Below, piece by piece: positions 1-10,288 of a stretch of 64,000 bases of DNA; the stretch's first letter is position 1; every line of letters begins with the position of its first letter. The DNA comes from Xenoacremonium recifei (Eukaryota; Ascomycota; Sordariomycetes; Hypocreales; Nectriaceae), in NCBI GenBank assembly GCA_012184525.1, contig WOFQ01000007.1, forward strand, positions 558,001-622,000, written 5' to 3'. The notes under the pieces are model-generated. The model made no database searches. It saw only the letters and a list, made by a program, of their open reading frames with translations, and was not told the origin of the DNA. The position numbers were made by a program, and so were the translations under genes.

Positions 1-504
1 ATGGCGCTTCCGTTACTGTTTATCAATAAGTCGGTGATCTTATGAACCCAAATCTCAGTATCTGTAACATTTTTTCTCTACGATCAATACCAGCGTAGCA
101 ACTCCAGCGAAGCCGCTGTAGACAGAGGTGAGACGCTTTCAAATTTACGACAAGAAACCCCCCTAAATATTCTAGGTGCGCCCCCAGGGCCTTTCAATGA
201 CAGCCATTACCCCGCATAGGCTCTGGGAGGGTGTTCCTGATTAGCTCCTGTGGAGGCCGCCGAAGCTAAGAATAATCTCGCTTTCGGGTTAAAAGTCGTC
301 AAACTTCGCTTCAATTTCGGGCTTACAATCAAAAGCTTGTACGCCAACCGGTAAGCAGCAATGGGCTCTCTCTGTCTGGATAAGTCGACCTCGATATTTA
401 TTTTTGCTCTGTCTCCTGGTTAAGGACGCCATTTTCACATTAAATAAGCAGTCATCTATACCGTCCGGACACTCAGTCGATTCTCAGATTACCGGCGGCT
501 CAAG
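1..504. other. Upstream region of the P450 gene
   Basis: No coding region is supported here. An A/T-rich TATA-like stretch (ttaaataag) lies about 60 bp before the P450 start, and a tccgga palindrome lies about 40 bp before it. The rest shows no recognisable structure. Confidence 0.5.
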
Positions 505-2431
505 ATGTTCCGTCTCTCCGGCCAAGTTTGGGCCGTGATAGGGGTTATTCTGGTATACGCGATATACAGGCTCTTGCAGGTTGGAAAGCGAGATCCACGC
601 ATGCCCCCCGGGCCTCCAACCGTTCCAATCCTGGGCAATATGCACATGATTCCGACGACTGGTCTGGGGAAAAAGTGAGATCATGAATCTTTGGTGTACA
701 AAAGGCCTGTTGCTTACGCTAAGAATCATAGATTTATGGAGTGGTCCAAGCAGTACGGCAAGATCTACTCGCTCAAGATTGGGTCTGGCAATATCATCGT
801 TATATGTGACCGCAAGGCAGTCCATGAAATGCTGGACAAGAAGGGGAGCATCTATTCGGACCGGCCCCCCAATATTGTCCCATTGTTCATAACCCGTGGA
901 GACCATATGACCATGGAGGTTCAAGGCCCTTCTTGGCGGGAAAAGCGAACTGTGGTAACCCGAAATCTGAATCCCAAGTCTTTAGATGAAAAGCATTACC
1001 GGGTACAGGAGGCTGAGTAGGTCACCATTGATATTCGTGATGCCCTTCGTGCTTGCACTAACAGTGTCACAAGAGCTACGATTCTCATGAATCGCCTTTT
1101 GGATGATCCAGACAATTTCTATTCATACTCGAGGCTCTACGCCTCCTCCGTTGCGGCTGTCCTTGCCTGGGGATTCCGCGCTAACAGCCTTGATTGCTTC
1201 TGGTTTAAGGATGTTTCTAGGATGATCGAAAAGGTTTGGGACACCCGCTCTAGTCTGACTTGATGCATTTGCTAAACTGGTTCATTAGTGGCTTCAAGCA
1301 ATCGAGCCTGGTGCTAATCCGCCAGTTGACCTCATTCCCTGGTTGTGGTATATACCCGGAAAGTGGAAGTCGCGGGCCTACATGATGCGAGACTACATGG
1401 ATAATATTTGGGGTCGCGCACGAGCAATGGTTGATGAAAGGCGAGCTAGAGGCGACAAGCGTGAATGTATGATCGATGCCAAGCTGGATGAGTACGGCAA
1501 GAATGGTTGGCCGATGTCACAGCATGCCTTCAATAATCTCTTTGGGGAACTGATGGAAGCTGGTGCCGATACCACTGCTAATCAAGTCCTTACTCTGATC
1601 CTGGCATTGGCTAAATGGCCAGAGTACCAGGAGAAGGCTCGGAAAGAGATTGATCTTGTTTGTGGGACGGAACGCTCTCCTCTCTTCTCCGACTTTGCAG
1701 AAATGCCTTATGTCAATGCTATAGTAAAAGAAGGGCTCAGATGGCGACCGACGTAAGTACTTACTCTTATTTCTCAGGATCAATTAGTAACGCCACGATA
1801 GTTCCGATCTTGGTCTCCCTCATACTGTTACAAAGGGTAAGTCTTGCAAACTCCAGATAAGGATGATATCTCTCCCTGTTTCTAACATAAGAACAATCCA
1901 GATGATGTATACGAGGGTATGCTCATTCCAAAGGGTAGCACAATCTTCGTCGGTGTTTGGGCTATGCACCATGACAAAGACCATTATGACGATCATGAGG
2001 TATTCAACCCAGATCGATACTTGCAACATCCAAAGCTCGCCAATGACTATGCCGTTGGTCCTGACTACGACAACCGAGATAAGTAGCCCTTCAGCCCAGC
2101 ATTATTCCTTTGGTCACTTTGTCTAACATGGATCATGACTTTACATCACTATGGCTATGGAGCTGGTCGAAGAATCTGCCCAGGAATTCACCTAGCAGAG
2201 CGAAGTATGTGGCGGATCACAGCCAAGCTTCTTTGGGCGTTTGAGTTCTCTGAACCCATCAATCCAAGGACCGGCGATGTGCAGCCCCTCGATCCTGATG
2301 CCTATACATCTGCCAATCTAGTTTGTCCGTTGCCGTACAAGGTCATGATCAAGCCTCGAAGCGAGGCACACATTGCAGCAATCAAGCGAGAATTGGCTGG
2401 CGCTGAGGAGTTCCTAGCCCAATATGATTAA
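505..2431 (+). CDS. Cytochrome P450 monooxygenase, seven exons, one apparent AT-AC intron
   Basis: Membrane-anchored heme monooxygenase resembling fungal P450s related to O-methylsterigmatocystin oxidoreductase; substrate unknown. Exons by hand: 505-674, 732-1016, 1074-1233, 1289-1752, 1802-1836, 1902-2078, 2145-2431, giving 525 aa. Visible features are an N-terminal hydrophobic anchor followed by the proline hinge MPPGPP, the I-helix AGADTT, the K-helix ExxR (EGLR), FNPDRY, and the heme loop YGAGRRICPG with Cys about 442. The apparent stop at 1018 lies inside a normal GT-AG intron. The sixth intron has AT and AC ends; only that join restores RDHYGYGAG in frame. The start has an upstream TATA-like stretch. 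It sits next to the regulator and tricarboxylate enzymes, so it may tailor a substrate of that pathway (inference). Family call is firm; substrate is not known. If the AT-AC intron is not spliced, the gene would be a recent pseudogene. Confidence 0.88.
2079..2144 (+). other. Apparent AT-AC intron (ATAAGT...TTTAC) in the P450
   Basis: A 66-nt interval starts ATAAGTAG and ends CTTTAC, with a good branch site (TCTAAC) about 17 nt before its end. Removing exactly this interval joins CGA-G to AT-CAC, giving Arg-Asp-His-Tyr-Gly directly before the heme-binding motif, and makes the total CDS a multiple of three. No GT-AG pair nearby preserves both the frame and the heme loop. The 5' end looks like a standard U2 donor with G1 changed to A, and the 3' end like AG changed to AC; this is the first/last nucleotide pair known to be mutually compatible in U2-type AT-AC introns. 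Confidence 0.75.
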
Positions 2432-2444
2432 AACTATCAATGAA

Positions 2445-2680
2445 TAGGATCAGGTGTTGTAGCAAGAGTTTTAGGTTCCAGTTAAGCGGCATGCAGAGGC
2501 AGCTTATTGTGGCTCAAGGGTTGACAGAAGCCCTTGAGAAGACTGGGATGCGGGTTTCTGATGAGTTTTGTACGGGGATTGGTGAGAACCAAGTCAGTAC
2601 TGCCAAATATCAAAACTATGAAAGTTCACACAACGTGGTTCACTGGTGAGAATTGAATTTGGCTATCAGTAGACCGCTTG
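2445..2680 (+). pseudogene. Decayed partial copy of the aconitase-like gene 3' end
   Basis: This stretch begins 14 nt after the P450 stop and matches the last part of the aconitase-like gene (about 13400-13655). Shared blocks include gggttgacagaagcc, the coding equivalent of FQLSGMQ-QLI, and a 9-mer (tcagtagac) in what is the 3' untranslated region of the intact gene. The fragment has an in-frame stop (tag-caa after the CC pair when read in the parental frame, and taa within FQL), indels and no start. It covers only the C-terminal swivel end plus the trailer. It cannot encode a functional enzyme. It indicates that an aconitase copy, or the breakpoint of a rearrangement, once lay directly behind the P450. 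Confidence 0.85.
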
Positions 2681-2757
2681 CCACAGGTCTCCCCGCACTT
2701 GAGCACTGTCTATTAAACAGATCTAACGTGAAGACATCTGTGTATAAAGACAGAGCG

Positions 2758-4719
2758 TCAAAGAGACGCGACGTCAAATAGACTGGGGTTTTCAAAATTG
2801 TCTACCCACGCCATGTTCGACAAATCCCAGACCTCACCTACATCTAAAGCAGGGTAGAGCTGGGAACCGTCCGCAGATAAATCGTCCACGCCCACGGCTA
2901 AGTCTGATGTCCCAGATCCCATCGTGAACAGTCGCCCGCGTCGTTGGTCATCGAGTTGGTCCGCATCCTGATTTTCCCCAGTTTGCAGCTCGCCTAGATC
3001 TGGATTGCGGCGCAGTTGGTAGCGGCGAAAGATGATGAGGCAGTCATACATGATGCTGCTGCCGATGCGGCTTTTGACCAGAAGTTTAGGCGGCTTATCT
3101 CGCAGCACATTATCCTCTTCGGCCCAGCGCCACAGGTTCGTCATGATCTCAGCCATGCGGATAGCAAGATCATCTTCTTTGTATTGTACTGACGACTGGC
3201 GCACCGAAATTGTTGCCGCAGAGTATAGGACGTGGCCGGCGGTGCGGTCGAGATTGGCCAAAGTCGCATAAGAGGAATTGAGAACGCGCAGAACGATCAT
3301 TGATGCCATGAATATGACGTGATTCACTTTTGCAGGTGCGAAGTTGAGAACACTGTGCGAGTCCGGATGAGATATGAGTTTTGTCAAGAGCGAGGAAGCG
3401 GTAGAAAATGCGTTCAGAACGCCGTTCATACGTTCTGTGGATATGTCGTCGTAGAGAAAATAGGTACACTGGAAGAAGAGTTTACCCCAGTAGAGCTGAA
3501 GAACATCGATGTATGAGACGTCGGAAGATAGGGAGGTCTCAAGCAAAATAAACTCCTGAGTAATTCCATCGATGACGGAGGGCATCTCTTGCTGATCAGG
3601 TAAGCCGAAGGGGTTGTCATAGTTGGACGTCAATTTCTGCAAGTTGTAATGACAGCATCTCTGAATAATGAGGTTAGATCTTAATGCGGCTGGTACTTTG
3701 AGTCTCGAATTATCCTGGCACGCTTGGTGGATTGTGCAGTCGTTCATGTAAGCTAGAGGCAAGTGGCCAAAAACCATTGACAGCCTAGGAGAGGTGGTTA
3801 GTTCACAACAAGGATTGTTCCGACATTATACAATACTTTTGAGACTCGGCTACGCAAGCAAGCCAGGTTCTCGTTCTCTCGAGACGGGCAGCCTCGCTGA
3901 TGTGAAGCCTCATTTTTGAGTATTCAGCCTCCCGGCCTGGACGATGAAGTCCTATGTGCATAGCAGCGACCAGAGCCGTGCTTATCAAAGCAAGAGACCT
4001 GTCGGTCCACAAGTGAAAATCTGGTAACGGCCAACAGGACATGAGTAACAGCACCTGTACATGTGCCAGTGACATTGGCTTTACTGCAACATCGGTCCAT
4101 ATGAGCTGTCCGAGCAATGGAGACAGGCGGGTCAAGAGTTCGAGATTGCCCTTGTATTGTCTCGAAGCAACGGCTACAATGGACCAGAAGAGTGCAGGGG
4201 AGAGGCTGTAGTAATGTTCCAGAGTCCTAGACGCCTCCAAAAAAGGTAGCAGGGGATGATAATGCTCGAAGAATCTGGTGAGAACGTCAGGTCAGGAGTG
4301 AGTGTGATCTTTACGACGGTGACCGCATACATTGAGAAGAGAGTACGGGCTTGGATTAGCGAGAGATTGACCGAGCCAATAGAGTAAGAAACCGTATCCC
4401 CTCCCGATAAAGGAGAAGTCCGTGAAGCGGTTACTGGCAACGGACTTTGGGTCAAGCCTTCGCCAACAGCAGGCGCAGCCGGTGAGCCGGACTTGTTGGC
4501 GGCGATGCTGCTCAGGCGGGACTCGAGCTGCTCAAAGCGGTCGCTGTTGTTTATGCGTCTGTACGAGGGATCAAAAAAGCAATTGAAGCCGTGTTTCTCA
4601 CAGCGCCGGCAGGGCGGCGATCCCGACATACCACAACGCACTTTGGCTTGCCGGCATCTCTGACAAGCGATGCTCCCCCGCTCTCTGGCCCTGCGGCTTG
4701 CGCGGGGGCTGGCAGGCAT
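2758..4719 (-). CDS. Zn2Cys6 transcription factor with fungal-specific middle domain
   Basis: Nuclear transcription regulator of 617 aa, exons 4719-4331, 4274-3837 and 3784-2758. The N-terminus carries a basic stretch and a binuclear zinc cluster starting at Cys19 with spacing C-X2-C-X6-C-X7-C-X2-C-X6-C, followed by a short linker (FEQLESRLSSI) that could form a dimerisation coil. The middle region (about 120-330) has the look of the fungal transcription factor domain: IFFEHYHPLLPFL created across the first splice, then RTRTWLAC. The start ATG is preceded by no other in-frame ATG and gives the zinc cluster close to the N-terminus as usual. It is flanked by the P450 and the flavoenzyme and is the obvious candidate pathway-specific regulator (inference). 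It probably recognises CGG/CCG half-sites as family members do. Confidence 0.9.
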
Positions 4720-4930
4720 TGGTGAGTCGAGATACTTATTGGCTTTTTTGGAAAGGATGAAATTGTAGTTTGATCGGCATCTGGTGCAAGGTGCGAATGA
4801 CCGATTATGTGGAGGGTGGGATGTGCAAGAGAAGACTTGTTGGTGGTCTAGTGAGATGGATCCAGCCTTGAGGGGAGCGACTATATACTGTAGTATTTAT
4901 GAAGGCGCGCACTGTGCGTCTTCACCTCCA
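4720..4930. other. Short spacer: regulator promoter and flavoenzyme 3' end
   Basis: 211 bp between the regulator start and the flavoenzyme stop, both on the minus strand. It must hold the regulator promoter and the flavoenzyme terminator. No clear motif was seen. Confidence 0.4.
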
Positions 4931-6505
4931 TCAATAGGTACCGGACTGGATCATTACATCAAACTTGTCATATGTATCCTTCGTTTTCCTGCCTTGATAG
5001 TCCAATTTCCGGGCTCGTTCTGCAGCATCTCGTCCCGCAATTCTCCCAAACACCGCCCCTTTAACGAGCCCAGCTCCTCCAGGATAATTGTGGTAAAACA
5101 ACCCTCCCGCAATTTCTCCCGTGCACCACAAACCTGGCATCATGTTTCCCTCATTATTCAACACTCTTGCCTCGGTGTCTGAATCGAGTCCGCCGTATGT
5201 AAATGTGATGCCACATGTCACAGCGTAGGCGATATAGGGTGGCTTGTCAATCGGTAATGCCCAGTTGGACTTGGGCGGCTGCGAGGCCGGCTGGGCATTC
5301 AGGCCGTCGAGATGTTGGGGGTCGAACAATGCGGCGGTTTCATGGCACGCCTTGTTATACTCCATTACTGTTTCTTCTAAGGTTCCTTGAGGTATTGTCA
5401 GCTTCTGAGCCAATTCAGCCACTGAATCTGCCTCAATCGCCTGTGCCGTTGCATATCGAGGCTGGAGGAGATGAAGCGTCTTTTGGTCAAAGATCTGGTA
5501 GACTTTGGCCTGCGGTTGCTCAGCTATCTTTTTACCTATCTTAGCATAGGTCATACCCCAAGTATTCTCGCCCTCGTCGAAGAAGCGATGACCCTCGACG
5601 TTGACGCTGATGCCGTAAGGGTAGGAGTATCGCGGGATAAGGGGAGTCTTGTCTATCTCGCCGATTAGCGGCGCGTGAAAGTCTTGAGGAGAAGCGTGCG
5701 CCGCGCCCCAATTCCCAACTGGTCTGGCTCCGGCATCAAGAGCGCGCTGGAGCATTGTGCCCGTATTGTATTTTGTGCCTCGTACGGTGACAAGATCCCA
5801 ACCTTGCCCAAGGTACTGCCTCCTCATGGCCGGATTAGCCGAGAAGCCGCCACACGCGAGGATCACTTGTCCGTGAATGTCCAAGAACGAATCTCGCTGA
5901 CGGATCCTAACTCCATACACGGTGTCTCCTGAGACCAAGAGATCGGAGGCGGGTGAATTGTACCGCACGGCAATATTGCGGCTTTCAACTGCGGCCCAAA
6001 GATCGTCTGTCAAGCCGACACCGTCCTTGACTGCTTTGATTGGAGATGCTGGAGGAAGATGGATAATTTCATTACGTCCCTTGAGCTTGTAATACTTCCG
6101 CAAAATCAGCTCCCAGCGGACGCCTTGATCCTTCATCCACTTAATCGTATCCCACGCCTGGTCTACTATGACATCGACATGGCTCTTGTTAGCCCTGCCT
6201 TCCGAGGTGTCTTCCAAGTCCCTACGGAAGTCTTCCGGAGTGTAAGCGTCTATTGCGCAGAGCTTTGTATCCTCTAGAGCTTCGGCACATAGTACAGTCT
6301 TCACGTCTTCCATTCCACCATGCGGTACACGGAAGATGCAGCCGGCGAACCGGCTATTTCCGCTGCGGTTGTGCTTCGACGCTGCTTCGATGATGATAAC
6401 ACGGGCGCCGTTCTGGTGCGCGGACAGTGCAGCACAGAGGGCAGCATTCCCTGCACCGACGACGACGACATCGTATATCTTCTCCGTGCGGTATTGGGCA
6501 GGCAT
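4931..6505 (-). CDS. FAD-dependent tricarballylate dehydrogenase-like flavoprotein (TcuA/fumarate reductase family)
   Basis: Single-exon flavoprotein of 524 aa. The N-terminal dinucleotide-binding motif VVVVGAGNAALCAALSAH and the following acidic strand end (IIIEAA) bind FAD. GHRFFDEGEN, the C-terminal NYPGGAGL and the following GAVFGRIAGRDAA are typical of the FAD_binding_2/fumarate reductase flavoprotein group, and the GNAALCAA variant is that of TcuA, which oxidises tricarballylate to cis-aconitate in bacteria. No mitochondrial presequence is obvious. Neighbouring aconitase-like and isocitrate-lyase-like genes make a tricarboxylate substrate plausible (inference). The bacterial partner TcuB (Fe-S/heme electron carrier) is not encoded in the window, so the electron acceptor is unknown. 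Alternatives are a fumarate reductase or a 3-ketosteroid dehydrogenase-like enzyme. It shares the divergent promoter with the transporter. Confidence 0.88.
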   Translation of the reverse strand: MPAQYRTEKIYDVVVVGAGNAALCAALSAHQNGARVIIIEAASKHNRSGNSRFAGCIFRVPHGGMEDVKTVLCAEALEDTKLCAIDAYTPEDFRRDLEDTSEGRANKSHVDVIVDQAWDTIKWMKDQGVRWELILRKYYKLKGRNEIIHLPPASPIKAVKDGVGLTDDLWAAVESRNIAVRYNSPASDLLVSGDTVYGVRIRQRDSFLDIHGQVILACGGFSANPAMRRQYLGQGWDLVTVRGTKYNTGTMLQRALDAGARPVGNWGAAHASPQDFHAPLIGEIDKTPLIPRYSYPYGISVNVEGHRFFDEGENTWGMTYAKIGKKIAEQPQAKVYQIFDQKTLHLLQPRYATAQAIEADSVAELAQKLTIPQGTLEETVMEYNKACHETAALFDPQHLDGLNAQPASQPPKSNWALPIDKPPYIAYAVTCGITFTYGGLDSDTEARVLNNEGNMMPGLWCTGEIAGGLFYHNYPGGAGLVKGAVFGRIAGRDAAERARKLDYQGRKTKDTYDKFDVMIQSGTY

Positions 6506-7151
6506 TTTGTGGGATCCGGAGATTCAAAGGGTTTCTTGTACTGATGTTCTTGTGGCTTGAAAGGAAGTTTACTACCAGATGCCGACATGCTAAACTGACT
6601 ATCTACGAGTTGGTGATACCTTAATATGAAAGGCTTGCCCCCAGGTCCACCATGGAAGCATTCGGACTAATTGAGACGCTCCGTGGTTCCATGTACTCGG
6701 CCCTTGCGCGGCCCGGTGAACACGACACACCTAAACGTCTCTGGGGCCGTCCGATTTGAGGCAGACGATGATTAGTAAAGCTCAAGCGTTTATTCGTCTA
6801 CTCAGCCTTTTCAAATGCTCGCCACTGCATGTGGTTCGGTAAGAACACGGCTTTCACAGCTGCCGGCGCGGAGCATAAGCGCTTTCGGCCCGGAGAGATC
6901 GACCACGGCAACGCTATCCACGAATTCACGTCCAAACCCCGCCGTATTCCTCCCCATGGGGTCTAGCATCAGGATGAGATCCCCATGGGGTGTTGATGCT
7001 TGCTTCCAATCATCTATTTACGAATCTGAATCTATTTAAAGCCTTCTTGATGTCTCTGGATCTTCACATCATGCCATTCCTCTATTCTTGTCAAACTCCT
7101 CCCACTCTATTTCATTCGACAAGACTTTTTATCTGCGATCTGATAATTGAC
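6506..7151. promoter_or_regulatory. Divergent promoter between flavoenzyme and transporter
   Basis: 646 bp between two genes transcribed apart, so one region probably controls both. It contains two copies of the perfect 10-bp palindrome CCCCATGGGG (6952-6961 and 6981-6990), several CGGCCC/GGGCCG elements (for example around 6698 and 6750) and a C/T-rich leader before the transporter start. No supported coding region lies inside. Confidence 0.55.
6952..6990. promoter_or_regulatory. Paired CCCCATGGGG palindromes
   Basis: Two identical 10-bp perfect palindromes start 29 bp apart, about 160-200 bp upstream of the transporter ATG. The repetition of a palindrome in a divergent promoter suggests a protein-binding site. 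No protein is assigned to it; the cluster regulator is one candidate. Confidence 0.45.
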
Positions 7152-8924
7152 ATGGATCCAGAAGTTGAGAAACGGCTCTCCTCAGCAGCAGTGTCTGCTC
7201 ATGAGGAGAACGCTGGTGTTGCTCTTCCTCTGGATCATGAGGCGGAACCCTCCAGTCCAGAGGAAATCAGGTTGAGGAAGAAACTCATCTTCAAACTAGA
7301 CTTGATTTTCCTGCCCCTACTTGCACTCGCATATTTGGCGGCGTACATGGTATGTGAACCTTTCGTCGTTTGCTTCCCAATACCCAACTTCTCATGGCCT
7401 GATTAGGACCGGAATAACATCGCCAATGCCGCTTTGATGAATTTCAAACAAGATCTGGGCCTGTCTGCTCAGAAATACTATAATGCTGTTATGGTCTATT
7501 GTTAGTGAAATCCCTATCCTTCCCAGCTCCAAAATGAGTGAGTGCCGACGAGTCGATAGACGCTGGCTACCTGGCCCTTGTTTTCCCTGCCAACCTATTA
7601 ATCTATCGGCTTGGACCTCAAATCCAACTGGGCTCTTGTGTCGCCCTCTTTGGGCTGTTTGTTTGCTGCATGTGTGCTGCTCGGGGATATGCAGACGTGG
7701 TTGGGCTTCGATTCGGCATTGGAGCTTGTGAAGCACTCCTTCAGGCAACCCCTATCTACGGCGTGTACTGGTACTCCAGACATGAGTTTGGGAAACGAAT
7801 TGGTGAGTTTCGACAAAAGTTTGATCTCTTTCAATATTTCAAGTTTCAATTTCTATCCAAGAGGACATTGGTCTGACTTTGATATTAGCCATATTCTACT
7901 CCGCGGCCACATTATCAGGTGTTTTCTCCGGACTTATGGCCTACGGAATCCAAGAGAACCTTGAAATTCCTGGCAAGCGTCCAGCATGGCAATGGCTCTA
8001 TATCATCGAAGGATGCTTCGCAATTGCTCTAGGTCTCTGCATGGTAGCCCTATTACCAAACTTCCCGAACAAGCTTCAAAAGTCCTGGATTTTCACTCAG
8101 GAGGAGATCAAACACGCTACAAGCAAGAGTAGTGGTAAGTGATGCTTCTCAGAACCCCGAAGAGACTAGACTCACAATTTTCCGTTAACATTGGGTCCGC
8201 TCAAGCTCTCAAGGACAGTAATTCTGTCAAGCTATGGCAAGTCCGGCGAAGCCTCCTCGACCCCAAAACTTACTTCCTCGCTTTCCTCGCTGCTACCAAC
8301 TCCACTCTTCTTGCTTCAATAGGAGCATTTTTACCGACCGTTGTCAGCTCTTTTGGGTTTTCTCACGTCCAAGCTCAGCTATTTTCTATTATCCCATACT
8401 CTGTCGCCTTTGTATCTACGATTGTCGTTGGCATCTTATCGGATCGGTATCGCAACAAGGGCTTCTTCATCTTGGGAGCTCTCACGTTTGTACTGGTTGG
8501 ACTCATTGTCTTGATCTCGACCTCGAGTAAATATGCCGGCATGGTGGGCGCCACTCTTCTCGCCGGCGGTGCATATCCAGCCTCAGTGCTTCAGATAGCT
8601 TGGATCGCTATTAGCTTCGCGGGCTATACGAAACGAGCTGTCTCCTGGGGTATAGCTATGATCTTCGGACAAGGATTCAGCATGTTGGGCTCACAGATCT
8701 ACACCACCCCACCACGCTTCTTCAAAGGTCATGGTACATTACTTGGTTTGGTTGCCTGGGCGATGATTATGACTGTTTGTGCACAGTGGTATATGGGTCG
8801 GGCAAATCGAAAGCGGGATGTTGAACTTGAAGACTACCGTCAAAGAGGTATGCAACACCCAGATTTGGAAAAGACGTTGGAGGAGACTTGTGATGATCAT
8901 GTCACCTTTAGATATATCCTATAG
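7152..8924 (+). CDS. MFS transporter, anion:cation symporter (allantoate permease/TNA1-like) type
   Basis: Plasma-membrane secondary transporter of 499 aa. Exons by hand: 7152-7349, 7407-7500, 7560-7802, 7889-8134, 8206-8924; the fourth acceptor (after CTCAAG) was chosen because it is the one near the branch site that restores frame. The first splice creates AYMDRNNIANAALMNF, the TM1/loop signature of the fungal ACS family, whose members carry carboxylates, vitamins and similar anions. Later segments show alternating hydrophobic helices, including IFYSAATLSGVFSGLMAYGI and the IGAFLPTVVSSFGF helix, and a hydrophilic C-terminus. It is divergent from the flavoenzyme and sits inside the tricarboxylate cluster, so import or export of the pathway acid is likely (inference). 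Substrate cannot be read from sequence. Confidence 0.9.
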
Positions 8925-9307
8925 TCAATGCGTTTCCGCCGAGGAACCCAACGAGAAACCCTAAATAGTATAGGACTAGAATGACACGTAAAATCACACA
9001 CTACTTAATGGCCTTCACTTGAAACCCTTCTTCTCGGATAAAACTCTGCTATGGTGTCCTCTAAAGTGAAAGTTGGAGAGTTGAATAGCTGTATTTTTGG
9101 TCTAATGATCATGTCCTAACCAATTCGGCACTGCTGAAATGAGTCCCGAACTAATTTCCTCAATGGACTTGGAAGGGGACGGTTTTATTTTGATGGTTCT
9201 CGGCCCTGCACTCGCCGTTTCACTTGTCATCATTTATCGAAGCAAATCTCACAAGATTAGTGCCGTGAAATTTAAAGGATTGTTCAATTGTAGCACCCAT
9301 AGTCTAA
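8925..9307. other. Convergent spacer between transporter and lyase
   Basis: 383 bp between two converging genes. It is A/T-rich with no supported ORF or motif and should hold the two 3' ends. Confidence 0.4.
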
Positions 9308-10288
9308 CTAGTTGTCAGTCTCCCGGAAGGTCTTGTTGATGTCCTTTCTGACTTGCTCATCAAACCTAGAAAGAGTACTTAGACCGCATATTTCAAATAT
9401 TTCTGCTGGTGTGACTCTTTCAGCCCCTTCTGCTAGATTTTCGCAATCACCCTGCTCCTTCAACGTTCGCAGTCCCAACCGAACCGATCGAACAATAGGC
9501 CCAAGGCATATAGCCGCATATACGATAATGCTGAAGCCAATCTCCTGCGCCTCTCTAATGCTCAACCGTGGCGCACTCGAACCCTGGACCATACCGTACA
9601 TGACAGGCACGCCCATCGGATTGAATATTTCACAGACCTTTTTCGCTTCTTCTTTGGTATGGATTGCCTCGAGGAAGACGACATCAGCACCAGCATCGAT
9701 GGCAGCCTTCAGCCTCGCTACAGCATCGTCGAAGCCAGTGACGGCGAGGGCGTCCGTCCGTGCTATGATGACAATATCGGAACCCAGCTGCTTCCTGGTG
9801 TTGACAGCTGTACAGATACGGCTCACGTACTCTTTCACATCCACGATCTGCTTGCCAGCCAGGTGACCACATCGCTTGTTGACCACCTGGTCCTCCAAAT
9901 GAAAACCCGCGATGCCCGCACGGATGTATTCCTTGGTAGTACGGGATATGTTCAATGTACCGCCGTACCCCGTGTCAGCATCTGCAATGACTGGGACGGT
10001 AGGGTCAAGCTGTGCAATCATGGCTGCCGTCTCGGCCATTTCAGTCATGGTGGTAAGACCGAGATCAGCCATACCAGTGCGGCTGACCGAAACTCCTGCA
10101 CCCGTCATATAAAGAGCCTTGAAGCCTTGGCATAGAGCCAGCCGAGTAGTGAGACCGTCGAAGACACCTGGACAGGCCAATGGCAGTGCACCGGGGTCTT
10201 GCAGCATTTGACGAAGTTTTGTCGAGGCTCTGATGGGAGGGACCGAGCAGGTTCCGTCAGTGATATTGAGATGATTGTTAGAGATCAT
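9308..10288 (-). CDS. Isocitrate lyase/PEP mutase-superfamily C-C lyase
   Basis: Single-exon enzyme of 326 aa starting at the ATG at 10288; the codon 9 nt further upstream in frame is TTG. The size matches short members (methylisocitrate lyase, oxaloacetate acetylhydrolase, dimethylmalate lyase), not the roughly 550-aa glyoxylate-cycle isocitrate lyase. Motifs: metal-binding ADADTGYGG (residues 102-110), HLEDQ (130-134) and the catalytic-cysteine motif KRCGH (138-142, Cys140), plus IARTDA. This chemistry breaks a C-C bond of a 2-hydroxy or malate-like acid, for example isocitrate-type acids into succinate and a 2-oxo acid. It is divergently transcribed from the aconitase-like gene, whose product would be a fitting substrate (inference). 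Oxaloacetate hydrolase activity is the main alternative. Confidence 0.9.
   Translation of the reverse strand: MISNNHLNITDGTCSVPPIRASTKLRQMLQDPGALPLACPGVFDGLTTRLALCQGFKALYMTGAGVSVSRTGMADLGLTTMTEMAETAAMIAQLDPTVPVIADADTGYGGTLNISRTTKEYIRAGIAGFHLEDQVVNKRCGHLAGKQIVDVKEYVSRICTAVNTRKQLGSDIVIIARTDALAVTGFDDAVARLKAAIDAGADVVFLEAIHTKEEAKKVCEIFNPMGVPVMYGMVQGSSAPRLSIREAQEIGFSIIVYAAICLGPIVRSVRLGLRTLKEQGDCENLAEGAERVTPAEIFEICGLSTLSRFDEQVRKDINKTFRETDN

Noticed and set aside
1017..1073. Premature stop in the P450 after RVQEAE
   Set aside because: It lies in a normal 57-nt GT-AG intron with branch site CACTAAC; splicing gives EAEATILMNR in frame.
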